64,000 nucleotides of DNA from Butyrivibrio hungatei NK4A153 (GTDB taxonomy: Bacteria > Bacillota > Clostridia > Lachnospirales > Lachnospiraceae), in NCBI RefSeq assembly GCF_000424465.1, contig NZ_AUJY01000002.1, positions 62,001 to 126,000 on the forward strand. Reading direction: 5' to 3'. How positions within the stretch are numbered: position 1 is the first letter of the stretch; every line of letters begins with the position of its first letter. A model generated the notes under the pieces. The model made no database searches. It saw only the letters and a list, made by a program, of their open reading frames with translations, and was not told where the DNA came from. Of the stretch, positions 41,225 to 49,384 are shown in pieces. The translations under genes were made by a program, and so were the position numbers.

Positions 41225-41914
41225 ATGAAAGAATGGTTTGCTAAACTGGCTGAGGATTTCAGTCGTTGTTTCATTGAGGAAAACAGATACATGATGCTTA
41301 TAGACGGTATCGGAGTGACTGTTAAGGTATCGCTCGTTGCCGTTGTTATAGGTATTTTGATAGGTTTTTTGATCGCTATGTGCAATATGTCTTCTAATAA
41401 AATACTGAAGACTATCGGCACAATATATACGGATGTCATAAGAGGAACACCTTCCGTTACACAGCTTATGATTATCTATTTCGTTGTATTTGCAAGCGTT
41501 CGCTGGCCCAAGTGGATCATCGCGGCGATCGCATTCGGAATAAATTCGGGTGCGTATGTTTCGGAGATTGTCCGCGCAGGTATTCAGTCGATCGATAAAG
41601 GGCAAACCGAAGCGGGCAGATCGCTTGGTCTCAACGCAAGACAGACACTTATGGGAATCGTTGTTCCACAGGCTATCAAGAATATTTTTCCCGCACTTTG
41701 CAATGAGTTTATCGTTCTTATAAAAGAAACCGCCATCGTCGGATATGTTGGCCTTATGGACATTCAGAAGGCGGGCGATTTCATAAAGAGTTCTACATTC
41801 CTGGCATTTATGCCTTTGATCGGAACGGCCGTAATCTATTATGTTCTGATCAAGCTGCTGACACTTGCACTTAAGAGAGTTGAGAATACTCTTCGTAAGT
41901 CTGATGTACGATGA
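41225..41914 (+). CDS. Polar amino acid ABC transporter permease
   Basis: A 229-residue His/Glu/Gln-type permease. Five or so membrane helices and the EAA loop ([20 protein letters not shown]) that contacts the ATPase are visible; [17 protein letters not shown] is the usual second helix. ATG 41225 behind GGGAGAAG is preferred to ATG 41183. First gene of a permease-ATPase-binding protein operon; as the only permease gene, it probably forms a homodimer. Confidence 0.93.
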   Translation: MKEWFAKLAEDFSRCFIEENRYMMLIDGIGVTVKVSLVAVVIGILIGFLIAMCNMSSNKILKTIGTIYTDVIRGTPSVTQLMIIYFVVFASVRWPKWIIAAIAFGINSGAYVSEIVRAGIQSIDKGQTEAGRSLGLNARQTLMGIVVPQAIKNIFPALCNEFIVLIKETAIVGYVGLMDIQKAGDFIKSSTFLAFMPLIGTAVIYYVLIKLLTLALKRVENTLRKSDVR

Positions 41915-41924
41915 GGAGAATGCC

Positions 41925-42656
41925 ATGAGTGATATGATTGAAGTAAAGAATCTTAAAAAGAAATTTGAGAATTTAGAAGTTTTAAATGGCATCACCACTT
42001 CCATCAAGCAGGGAGAAGTGGTAGTTGTCATCGGTCCCTCAGGTTCAGGTAAGAGCACGTTTTTGCGTTGTCTCAATCAGCTTGAGGAGATCTCCGAGGG
42101 AGAGGTTTTCCTTGATGGGCAAAAGATAAATGACCCGGCGACGGATATCAACAAGATCCGCCAGAAGATGGGAATGGTATTCCAGCATTTCAATCTTTTT
42201 CCACATATGACTATCATTGATAATATCACCTATGCACCGGTCAAGCTCGGTAAGATGACTAAGCCCGATGCACAGAAGAAGGCACTTGAGTTACTTGAGA
42301 GAGTCGGCCTTGCAGAAAAAGCCGGCAATTATCCCGTTCAGCTTTCCGGCGGACAGAAGCAGCGTGTTGCTATTGCAAGAGCGCTTGCGATGGAACCGGA
42401 AGTAATGCTTTTTGATGAACCTACATCAGCACTTGACCCCGAGATGGTAGGAGAAGTTCTTGATGTTATGAAGAGACTTGCAGAGACAGGAATGACGATG
42501 GTTATCGTTACTCACGAGATGGGATTTGCAAGGGAAGTTGCTAACAGAGTTCTTTTCATGGATGAGGGAGTCATCATGGAGGAAGGAACTCCGGAACAGA
42601 TATTCAGCCACCCGACCTGCGACAGAGCAAAGTTGTTCTTGAGTAAGGTCTTATAA
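41925..42656 (+). CDS. Polar amino acid ABC transporter ATP-binding protein
   Basis: A 243-residue ATPase of the GlnQ/HisP group. Walker A GPSGSGKS, signature [15 protein letters not shown], Walker [15 protein letters not shown] and the H-loop VTHEMGFA are all intact. It starts ten bases after the permease stop behind GAGGAG and powers uptake with that permease and the lipoprotein downstream. Confidence 0.95.
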   Translation: MSDMIEVKNLKKKFENLEVLNGITTSIKQGEVVVVIGPSGSGKSTFLRCLNQLEEISEGEVFLDGQKINDPATDINKIRQKMGMVFQHFNLFPHMTIIDNITYAPVKLGKMTKPDAQKKALELLERVGLAEKAGNYPVQLSGGQKQRVAIARALAMEPEVMLFDEPTSALDPEMVGEVLDVMKRLAETGMTMVIVTHEMGFAREVANRVLFMDEGVIMEEGTPEQIFSHPTCDRAKLFLSKVL

Positions 42657-42682
42657 ATACAAAGGCAAAAAGGGAGATAAAA

Positions 42683-43435
42683 ATGAAAAAGAGAATATTG
42701 TCAGTTGCACTTATTTTGGTAATGGGTGTCCTTGCACTCACAGGATGCGGTTCTTCGTCTTCAGACAAGATCGTGTTTGGAACAAATGCGGAATTCCCGC
42801 CTTTTGAGTTCAAATCAACAAACGGTGTTATTGATGGTTATGACGGAATCGACATGGCTATCGCAGCCAAGATCGGTGAGAATGCAGGAAAAGAAGTTGA
42901 GATTGCCAACATGGAATTTGATTCACTTCTTGTTGCCATTCAGAACGGTCAGATCGATGCCGCTATCGCAGGTATGACAGCTACGGAAGAGAGAGCTAAG
43001 ACAGTTGATTTCTCAACTCCTTACTATACAGCAACACAGGTTATGGTTGTAAAAGAGGGTTCTGATATCAAGACTGCCGCAGATATGGAAGGTAAATCAA
43101 TCGCGGTTGTTCAGGGATATACAGGTGAGACTGTTGTAAAAGATCTCGGATATCAGTACGAAGCATTCAAGAAAGGAACAGAGTGCATCCTTGAGCTTGT
43201 AAACGGTAAATGTGATGTGGTTGTTATTGATTCAGCAACTGCAAAAGATTATGTCGGAGACAACGAAGGTCTTGTTATCGTAGAAGATCCGAGTGCTTTT
43301 GAGTCTGAGGAATATGCTATCGCAGTTAAGAAGGGTAACACAGAGCTTCTTAATACTATCAACGAAGCAATCGATAAGATGCTCGCTGACGGAACAATTT
43401 CAGAGTTTGCAGCAAAGTATGCCGATGCTGAATAA
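42683..43435 (+). CDS. Polar amino acid ABC transporter substrate-binding lipoprotein
   Basis: A 250-residue lipoprotein with lipobox LALTGC (Cys22) and an SBP_bac_3 domain: FGTNAEFPPFEFKS, GYDGIDMAIAAKIGE, AAIAGMTATEERAKTVDFSTPYY. The Arg of TEERAKT and Asp of the PFEF/DGID loops bind the amino acid alpha-groups in the family. Specificity cannot be read, although acidic or neutral polar amino acids are usual. Last gene of the operon; a strong hairpin follows. Confidence 0.95.
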   Translation: MKKRILSVALILVMGVLALTGCGSSSSDKIVFGTNAEFPPFEFKSTNGVIDGYDGIDMAIAAKIGENAGKEVEIANMEFDSLLVAIQNGQIDAAIAGMTATEERAKTVDFSTPYYTATQVMVVKEGSDIKTAADMEGKSIAVVQGYTGETVVKDLGYQYEAFKKGTECILELVNGKCDVVVIDSATAKDYVGDNEGLVIVEDPSAFESEEYAIAVKKGNTELLNTINEAIDKMLADGTISEFAAKYADAE

Positions 43436-43451
43436 AGAATTTTAGATGATC

Positions 43452-43485
43452 ACAGGGCTGTCGCTATAGCGGCAGCCCTGTTTGT
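43452..43485. terminator. Terminator between the ABC operon and panD
   Basis: Stem ACAGGGCTG-CGC/GCG-CAGCCCTGT (43452-43481) with one T-G mismatch and a TATA loop, then T residues. The flanking genes converge. Confidence 0.85.
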
Positions 43486-43497
43486 CTAAGTAGATAT

Positions 43498-43890
43498 TTA
43501 TGTCATATCTGTGAGTTTTCCGTGTTTCTCATATCTTGTGATGCGCGCTGGTTTGTTGGATTCATCCACAAATACTACGGTAGGTTTGTGAGTCTTGGCT
43601 TCCTGTGAATCAATTGTGCAGTAGGACATGATTATCACATTGTCGCCGACGCACACTTGCCTGGCGGCCGCGCCGTTAAGGCATATCATTCCGCTTCCCG
43701 CTTCTCCTGCAATGGTATATGTCTCGAAGCGGTTTCCGTTCTGCACATCGACAATCTGAACCTGTTCATATTCAAGGATTCCCGCAGCTTCCATAAGAGA
43801 GCTGTCGATGGTGATACTTCCTATATAATCAAGCTCGGCGTGAGTTACGGTCGCACGATGAATTTTTCCTTTTAACATGGTTATATTCAT
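43498..43890 (-). CDS. panD: Aspartate 1-decarboxylase PanD
   Basis: Makes beta-alanine for pantothenate. The 130-residue proenzyme has the self-cleavage site in [15 protein letters not shown]: cleavage at Gly-Ser converts the Ser to the pyruvoyl group. The later [18 protein letters not shown] block is standard. ATG at 43890 is chosen because GGAAGGA precedes it; the upstream ATG at 43908 would lack a site. Third gene of panBCD. Confidence 0.97.
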   Translation of the reverse strand: MNITMLKGKIHRATVTHAELDYIGSITIDSSLMEAAGILEYEQVQIVDVQNGNRFETYTIAGEAGSGMICLNGAAARQVCVGDNVIIMSYCTIDSQEAKTHKPTVVFVDESNKPARITRYEKHGKLTDMT

Positions 43891-43907
43891 ATGCACATCC
43901 TTCCTCA

Positions 43908-44759
43908 TCAGGCCAAAGAGTCAACGAAGAAATTGTCGATGAGTCTTGTCTTTCCTATATAAACAGCAAGTGCTGTAAGGATAGGACCTTCGATCGTTTC
44001 AACGGGCTGAAGTTTTTCAGAATCTACAAGTTCTACATAATCAATCTTGGCAAGAGGCTCGGATTCGATTATCTCTTTGATAGCAGCGATAACTTTCTTT
44101 GCGCTTTTTTCACCGCTTCGGACCATTTCTTCGCCCTTTGTAAGTGCTTTGTGAAGGATTAGAGCGGCGCTTCTTTCTGCCTGATTCAGATAGGTGTTCC
44201 TTGAGCTCTTGGCAAGTCCGTCTTTTTCCCTTATGATGGGGCAGCCGATAATCTCTATGTTGTAGTTGAGGTCGGAAACCATCTTACGAACAATTGCAAG
44301 CTGCTGATAATCTTTTTCTCCAAAGTATGCTCTGTCTGCCTCTGCAATGTTGAAAAGCTTGGTCACGACTGTGCATACACCGTTAAAGTGCGTGGGGCGG
44401 CTCCTTCCGCAGAGCCCCTTGGAAAGTGTATTTACGCCGACATGTGAGAAGAACGTATCGCCATACATCTCAGCCGGTTCGGGATGGAAGATAAGATCGG
44501 CGCCAAGTCCGTCGCATAGCTTGCAATCGGCTTCGAAGTCTCTGGGATAAGTTGCAAGATCTTCATTTGCACCGAACTGGATCGGGTTTACGAAGTCACT
44601 TACGATTACCTTGTCATTTTCTGCAACGGCTCTTTTTATAAGGCTTGCGTGACCTTCATGAAGATAGCCCATTGTAGGAACAAGTCCTATGGAGTAGCCT
44701 GCTTTCTTCCATTCTTTTACATGTTCTTTTACTTCATCTATTGTTTCTGTAATTATCAT
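43908..44759 (-). CDS. panC: Pantothenate synthetase PanC
   Basis: ATP-dependent ligation of pantoate and beta-alanine. The 283-residue product shows the nucleotidyltransferase motif [17 protein letters not shown] (HxGH), [24 protein letters not shown] and the [16 protein letters not shown] loop with KMSKS-like role. Standard length. It lies between panB and panD on the minus strand. Confidence 0.97.
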   Translation of the reverse strand: MIITETIDEVKEHVKEWKKAGYSIGLVPTMGYLHEGHASLIKRAVAENDKVIVSDFVNPIQFGANEDLATYPRDFEADCKLCDGLGADLIFHPEPAEMYGDTFFSHVGVNTLSKGLCGRSRPTHFNGVCTVVTKLFNIAEADRAYFGEKDYQQLAIVRKMVSDLNYNIEIIGCPIIREKDGLAKSSRNTYLNQAERSAALILHKALTKGEEMVRSGEKSAKKVIAAIKEIIESEPLAKIDYVELVDSEKLQPVETIEGPILTALAVYIGKTRLIDNFFVDSLA

Positions 44760-44803
44760 TTGATTGTCCTCTCTATGATGCTTTATGTGTTTTTGATAAA
44801 TAA

Positions 44804-45667
44804 TCAGATTGCACGTGCTTCATCATGTATTGCGAAATCAGGAGCGATAGCGCTTATAACATCATCATCAATTGCAAAAGAATGTTCTTTTGAAGGGTAT
44901 TCGCCCGCTTTCACAGCTTCATCGTAAGCACTGAAAGCTTCCTTCATTTCTTTTCCAATCTGTGCGAACTGCTTTACGAACTTGGGCTTGATACCTTCGA
45001 ACATGCCAAGCATATCCTGATAAACAAGTACCTGTCCGTCGCATCCGGCACCTGCGCCTATTCCGATCGTAGGAATGGTCAGACGTTTTGTTATAAGTGT
45101 TGCAAGTTTTTCGGGAATACATTCGAGAACTACCATGAATGCGCCGGCTTTCTCTACTGCGAGTGCATCTTCGAGAATTTGCTTTGCCTGCGCTTCGTTT
45201 TTGCCTTGTACTTTGAAACCGCCGAAGGCATTGACGGACTGAGGAGTCAGTCCAAGATGTGCGACCACGGGAATGTCCGCTTTGGTGATTGCTTCAATCT
45301 GTTCACAGACCTTAGTTCCGCCTTCAAGCTTGACAGCCTGCGCGTGGCCTTCTTTCATGAGTCTGCCGGCATTCATTACGGCATCATAGATTGACGTCTG
45401 ATATGACATAAAGGGCATATCAGCGATTAGGAAGGTGTTCTTTAAACCTCTTGAAACGGCTGCGGTATGATGGATCATGTCTTCCATGGTGACGGGAAGA
45501 GTGTCGTCATAACCGAGCATGGTCATTCCGAGAGAGTCGCCTATCAGCACTGTGTCTACGCCTGCCGCCTCCATAAGGCATGCGGTAGTGTAGTCGTAGC
45601 ATGTGAGCATGCTGATTCTACGGCCTTCCAACTTTTGTTGTTGTAACGTCGTTACTGTCTTCTTCAT
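44804..45667 (-). CDS. panB: 3-methyl-2-oxobutanoate hydroxymethyltransferase PanB
   Basis: Adds a hydroxymethyl group from methylene-tetrahydrofolate to ketoisovalerate, the first step of pantoate synthesis. Family blocks are [71 protein letters not shown] and [22 protein letters not shown] ketopantoate reductase gene is not in the cluster. First gene of panBCD; the promoter must lie in the divergent gap upstream. Confidence 0.97.
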   Translation of the reverse strand: MKKTVTTLQQQKLEGRRISMLTCYDYTTACLMEAAGVDTVLIGDSLGMTMLGYDDTLPVTMEDMIHHTAAVSRGLKNTFLIADMPFMSYQTSIYDAVMNAGRLMKEGHAQAVKLEGGTKVCEQIEAITKADIPVVAHLGLTPQSVNAFGGFKVQGKNEAQAKQILEDALAVEKAGAFMVVLECIPEKLATLITKRLTIPTIGIGAGAGCDGQVLVYQDMLGMFEGIKPKFVKQFAQIGKEMKEAFSAYDEAVKAGEYPSKEHSFAIDDDVISAIAPDFAIHDEARAI

Positions 45668-45823
45668 TTTTTTACCTCTTTTCCATACAAGCCTTGATCG
45701 TTCAAGGTCTCATTGTTTTAGGGCTTCGATGTAACTATATCAGACATGAGTTGCATATTCCAGCATTAATTGTCCGGATATAACCGTAACCTATCAGGAG
45801 ATATAAAGATTAGCTATCGAAAA

Positions 45824-45857
45824 ACCTATTGACCTAATAGGTAATTGGAAGTAATAT
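45824..45857 (+). promoter_or_regulatory. Promoter with inverted-repeat operator of the second amino acid ABC operon
   Basis: TTGACC (45829-45834) and TAATAT (45852-45857) with a 17-bp spacer. A perfect dyad ACCTATT-gacct-AATAGGT (45824-45842) covers the -35 box, so a repressor there would block RNA polymerase. The shape resembles sites of Rrf2/CymR-type sulfur regulators, which would suit cystine uptake; that link is a guess. The rest of the gap 45668-45823 holds the panB promoter region without other clear signals. Confidence 0.6.
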
Positions 45858-45943
45858 TTGTTCAGTGATTACGAAACGGACCCGTTAAAAAATCTGACAG
45901 TAAAGTTCAATTGGAAAATTTAAGTTTTGAGGAGAGTAACATT

Positions 45944-46957
45944 ATGAAAAAGAACAATTTGAAAAAAATATTAGCTGCAACACTTACACTTGCACTTGGA
46001 GCAGCAACACTTACAGGATGCGGTTCCGCTTCTGCTAAAGATAGTTCTGCAGAGCAGACAAGCAGCGAAGCTCCTGCAGCACAGGAACAGAGCACAGACA
46101 AAGTATACAGAACACTTGATGAGATCAAGGAGAGTGGCGAGATCAACATCGGAGTTTTCTCAGATAAGAACCCCTTCGGATATGTTGATGAGAACGGTGA
46201 ATATCAGGGATATGATGTTTACTTCGCAAATAAACTTGGCGAAGACCTCGGTGTAAAGATCAACTTCGTATCAACAGAGGCGGCAAGCAGAGTTGAATAC
46301 CTTGAGACAGGTAAGGTTGATATCGTACTTGCAAATTTCACGGTTACAGAAGAAAGAGCAGAAAAAGTTGACTTCGCACTTCCTTATATGAATGTAGCTC
46401 TCGGAGTTGTATCTCCCAAAGCAAATGTAATTAAGGACCTCAGTGAGATCAAGCCTGACGATCAGGTTATCGTTATCTCAGGAACAACAGCAGAGACATA
46501 TCTTGAAAAGAACTATCCCGACATCAAGCTCCAGAAGTTTGATACATATGCAACAGCAAAGACTTCTTTTGAAAACGGAACAGGCGTAGCTTGGGCAAAT
46601 GACAATACAGAGGTTATTGCATATGCAATCGAGAATGAGGGATATGAAGTAGGTATTCCTTCACTCGGAAGCCAGGATACTATCGCACCTGCAGTATCTA
46701 AGGGCAACACAACACTTCTTGACTGGATCAACGGTGAGATCGAGACACTTGGAAAAGAGAACTTCTTCCATGCAGATTATGAGGCAACTCTTATCGATAC
46801 ATACGGCAAAGATTATGAGGAAACACTCGTAGTTGAGGGCGGAAAGGTCGCCGATGCCGCAGAAGCTTCATCTGACGCTTCATCAGCTTCTTCAGAGGAT
46901 GCAGGCGCAGCAGCTTCAGATGCAGAAGCTTCAACAGAGGCTTCATCTGCACAGTGA
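45944..46957 (+). CDS. Amino acid ABC transporter substrate-binding lipoprotein with acidic tail
   Basis: A 337-residue lipoprotein, lipobox TLTGC (Cys24). The SBP_bac_3 domain (about 60-300) reads INIGVFSDKNPFGYVDENGEYQGYDVYFANKLGE and ANFTVTEERAEKVDFALPYM. After it is an unusual 35-residue Ala/Ser/Asp/Glu tail that may act as a wall spacer. A cystine or other polar amino acid is the likely ligand from the two-permease operon that follows. GAGGAGAG fixes the start. Confidence 0.93.
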   Translation: MKKNNLKKILAATLTLALGAATLTGCGSASAKDSSAEQTSSEAPAAQEQSTDKVYRTLDEIKESGEINIGVFSDKNPFGYVDENGEYQGYDVYFANKLGEDLGVKINFVSTEAASRVEYLETGKVDIVLANFTVTEERAEKVDFALPYMNVALGVVSPKANVIKDLSEIKPDDQVIVISGTTAETYLEKNYPDIKLQKFDTYATAKTSFENGTGVAWANDNTEVIAYAIENEGYEVGIPSLGSQDTIAPAVSKGNTTLLDWINGEIETLGKENFFHADYEATLIDTYGKDYEETLVVEGGKVADAAEASSDASSASSEDAGAAASDAEASTEASSAQ

Positions 46958-46978
46958 AGTACATGAATTAAATTGCAG

Positions 46979-47067
46979 AAATCCGCACCGGTTGCGGATT
47001 TTGTAAGAACATGATTCAAGATATCATAACCGGTAACATAAATGAGGGAGAGCTTGCGGGCTCTCCC
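46979..47067 (+). other. Two hairpins between binding-protein and permease genes
   Basis: AAATCCGC/GCGGATTT (46979-47001) has a short T run; GGGAGAGC/GCTCTCCC (47046-47067) follows. The first probably terminates most transcripts or protects the 3' end, giving more binding protein than permease, a common pattern. Confidence 0.7.
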
Positions 47068-47095
47068 AATACTTGTTTTTAAAAGGAAACACAAC

Positions 47096-47755
47096 ATGAA
47101 CTTAGACGTTATTATTTCCTATATTCCACTATATATAGAAGCATTTTTCTTAACGATAAGGATCGGATGGCTTGGTATATTGTTTGCGTTGGCCATAGGA
47201 CTTGTTGTCGCATTTATCATGCACTTTAAGATTCCGTTTCTGTCTGGGATAGCGCTTGTGTATATCGAGCTTTTCAGAAATACACCGCTTCTTGTGCAGC
47301 TTTTTTTCATATACTTCGGACTTCCGAAAGTAGGGCTGTCGATATCTGCGGAGACGTGCGGATTTGTCGGGCTTGGGCTTCTTGGCGGAAGTTACATGGC
47401 TGAAGTATTTAGGAGCGGACTTGAGAGCGTGCCGAATTCACAGACAGAGAGCGCGCTCGCACTTGGATTATCAAGGAAACAGCTCTTTTTATCGGTAATA
47501 CTGCCGCAGGCAATCTCGCAGAGCGTTCCGGGAATACTGGCAAATGTCATTTTCCTTCTCAAAGAGACAAGTGTCTTTTCTGCGATAAGCCTTATGGACC
47601 TTATGTTTACGGCAAAAGACCTGATAGGACTTTACTACGATACGAAGGAAGCGCTGTTCCTGCTGGTTATTTTCTATATAATAATGCTGCTTCCCGTTTC
47701 GGTGATAGGAAGCTTTATTGAGAAAAAGGCAAGATTTAGGACGTTAGGAGTGTGA
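47096..47755 (+). CDS. Amino acid ABC transporter permease 1
   Basis: A 219-residue HisM/GlnP-type permease with five predicted helices. RNTPLLVQLFFIYFGLP and the EAA loop SALALGLSRKQLFLSVILPQA are visible. It ends four bases before the second permease, so the two likely form a heterodimer. Confidence 0.92.
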   Translation: MNLDVIISYIPLYIEAFFLTIRIGWLGILFALAIGLVVAFIMHFKIPFLSGIALVYIELFRNTPLLVQLFFIYFGLPKVGLSISAETCGFVGLGLLGGSYMAEVFRSGLESVPNSQTESALALGLSRKQLFLSVILPQAISQSVPGILANVIFLLKETSVFSAISLMDLMFTAKDLIGLYYDTKEALFLLVIFYIIMLLPVSVIGSFIEKKARFRTLGV

Positions 47756-47759
47756 GCAT

Positions 47760-48428
47760 ATGGGATTTGAAGTTTTATTAAAAGGAAATAATATGATAAG
47801 GCTCCTGACGGGACTTGCAGTTTCGCTGAAGATAAGTTTTATATCCGTTGCGATAAGTATTGTGCTTGGAGTTATACTTGGAATTTTGATGGCATTCAAG
47901 AACCCTGTAATTACGGTGATCACAAGAGTGTATCTTGAGATTGTAAGGATAATGCCGCAGATGGTGCTTCTTTTCATCGTGTACTTCGGGACCACGAAAG
48001 CACTGGGAATCAATCTGGAGGCAGAGACGGCTGCCGTCATCGTGTTCTCGTTCTGGGGAACGGCTGAGATGGCGGACCTTGTTCGAGGCGCACTTCTGAG
48101 CATACCTGTGATTCAGTACGAAAGCAGCATATCGCTTGGACTTAACAGATTTCAGACGTACAGATATGTTATCGTGCCGCAGATCATAAGGCGCATGATA
48201 CCGCTGTCGATAAACCTGATCACGAGAATGATAAAGACTACGAGCCTTGTTATGATGATAGGAATCGTAGAGGTGCTCAAAGTTGGACAGCAGATAATCG
48301 AGGCAAACAGGAAAGCATCGCCCACGGCGGCGTTTGGAATATTCCTTGTAATATTTTTGCTGTACTTTATGGCATGCTGGCCGATCAGTATGCTTTCAAG
48401 ATATTTAGAGAAGAAATGGGAGAACTGA
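47760..48428 (+). CDS. Amino acid ABC transporter permease 2
   Basis: A 222-residue permease of the same family: RIMPQMVLLFIVYFGTTKA and the EAA loop SSISLGLNRFQTYRYVIVPQ. Partner of the preceding permease; one base separates its stop from the ATPase start. Confidence 0.92.
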   Translation: MGFEVLLKGNNMIRLLTGLAVSLKISFISVAISIVLGVILGILMAFKNPVITVITRVYLEIVRIMPQMVLLFIVYFGTTKALGINLEAETAAVIVFSFWGTAEMADLVRGALLSIPVIQYESSISLGLNRFQTYRYVIVPQIIRRMIPLSINLITRMIKTTSLVMMIGIVEVLKVGQQIIEANRKASPTAAFGIFLVIFLLYFMACWPISMLSRYLEKKWEN

Positions 48429-48429
48429 T

Positions 48430-49164
48430 ATGGAAGAGATACTCAAAGTAAATAATGTATGCAAAAGATATGAAGACATAACAGTTTTCGAAAATATGAA
48501 TCTTACGGTAAAAAGAGGCGAAGTTGTGGTTATCGTCGGTCCTTCGGGCTGCGGAAAAAGTACGTTTCTGAGATGCCTTAACGCTCTTGAAAATATACAG
48601 GACGGAGAGATCTTGCTGGACGGTGAGAAGGTTGATGCTGCGAGCAAGAATATCGGAAATATCAGGGAAAAAGCGGGGATGGTATTTCAGAGCTACGATC
48701 TTTTCCCGCATCTTACGGTACTTCAGAATCTTATGCTTGCACCTGTAAAGGTTAAGAAGAGAGATAAGAAGGAAGTTGAAAAGGAGGCGCTGACTTTACT
48801 TGAGAGAGTAGGTCTTTTGACCAAAAAAGACAGTTTCCCCAGGCAGTTGTCAGGCGGACAGAAGCAGAGAGTTGCGATAGTAAGGGCGCTTATCATGCAT
48901 CCTGAGATACTGCTTCTTGATGAGATAACGGCGGCGCTCGATCCTGAGATGGTACACGAGGTCCTCGAAGTTGTTCTTTCACTGGCAAAAGAAGGGCGGA
49001 CAATGATAATCGTGACGCATGAAATGCAGTTTGCAAGAGCTGTTGCGGACCGAATGGTGTTCATTGATAATGGAAGAATTGTTGAAGAAGGAAGCCCCGA
49101 AGAGTTTTTTGAAAATCCGAAGTCGGATAGATTGAAGCAATTTTTGCAGACATTCTCGTATTGA
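48430..49164 (+). CDS. Amino acid ABC transporter ATP-binding protein
   Basis: A 244-residue ATPase. Walker A GPSGCGKS, signature [15 protein letters not shown] and Walker B ILLLDEITAALDPE (Ile replaces the more usual Pro) with the H-loop VTHEMQFA. Completes the binding protein-permease-permease-ATPase operon that begins at 45944, the gene order of TcyJLN-like cystine systems and other polar amino acid systems. Confidence 0.95.
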   Translation: MEEILKVNNVCKRYEDITVFENMNLTVKRGEVVVIVGPSGCGKSTFLRCLNALENIQDGEILLDGEKVDAASKNIGNIREKAGMVFQSYDLFPHLTVLQNLMLAPVKVKKRDKKEVEKEALTLLERVGLLTKKDSFPRQLSGGQKQRVAIVRALIMHPEILLLDEITAALDPEMVHEVLEVVLSLAKEGRTMIIVTHEMQFARAVADRMVFIDNGRIVEEGSPEEFFENPKSDRLKQFLQTFSY

Positions 49165-49264
49165 ATACTATATTAATAACAACTTTATTTGATACAATCC
49201 GACGTTAAAAGAAAAGTAACAAATTTTCACCAAAAAGCAATAATTGGGCAGGCGAAAGCAATAT

Positions 49265-49298
49265 TTGACAAGTCGTCTTAAACGTTTACTGCTATAAT
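49265..49298 (+). promoter_or_regulatory. Possible promoter of the multi-CBM gene
   Basis: Perfect TTGACA (49265-49270) and TATAAT (49293-49298) boxes are present but 22 bp apart, wider than sigma-A normally allows. An activator or a different -35 may be used. About 80 bp of leader follow. Confidence 0.4.
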
Positions 49299-49384
49299 TT
49301 GTCTTATCCTAACAAATATTAAAGAATATTTAATATATAAAAATATTTGTAAGGAATAAGTTTACAAAATGTGGAGGTACATGT

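Noticed and set aside
41204..42076. A 290-codon reverse frame across the permease and ATPase genes.
   Set aside because: It overlaps two clearly conserved forward genes and its product has no family features.
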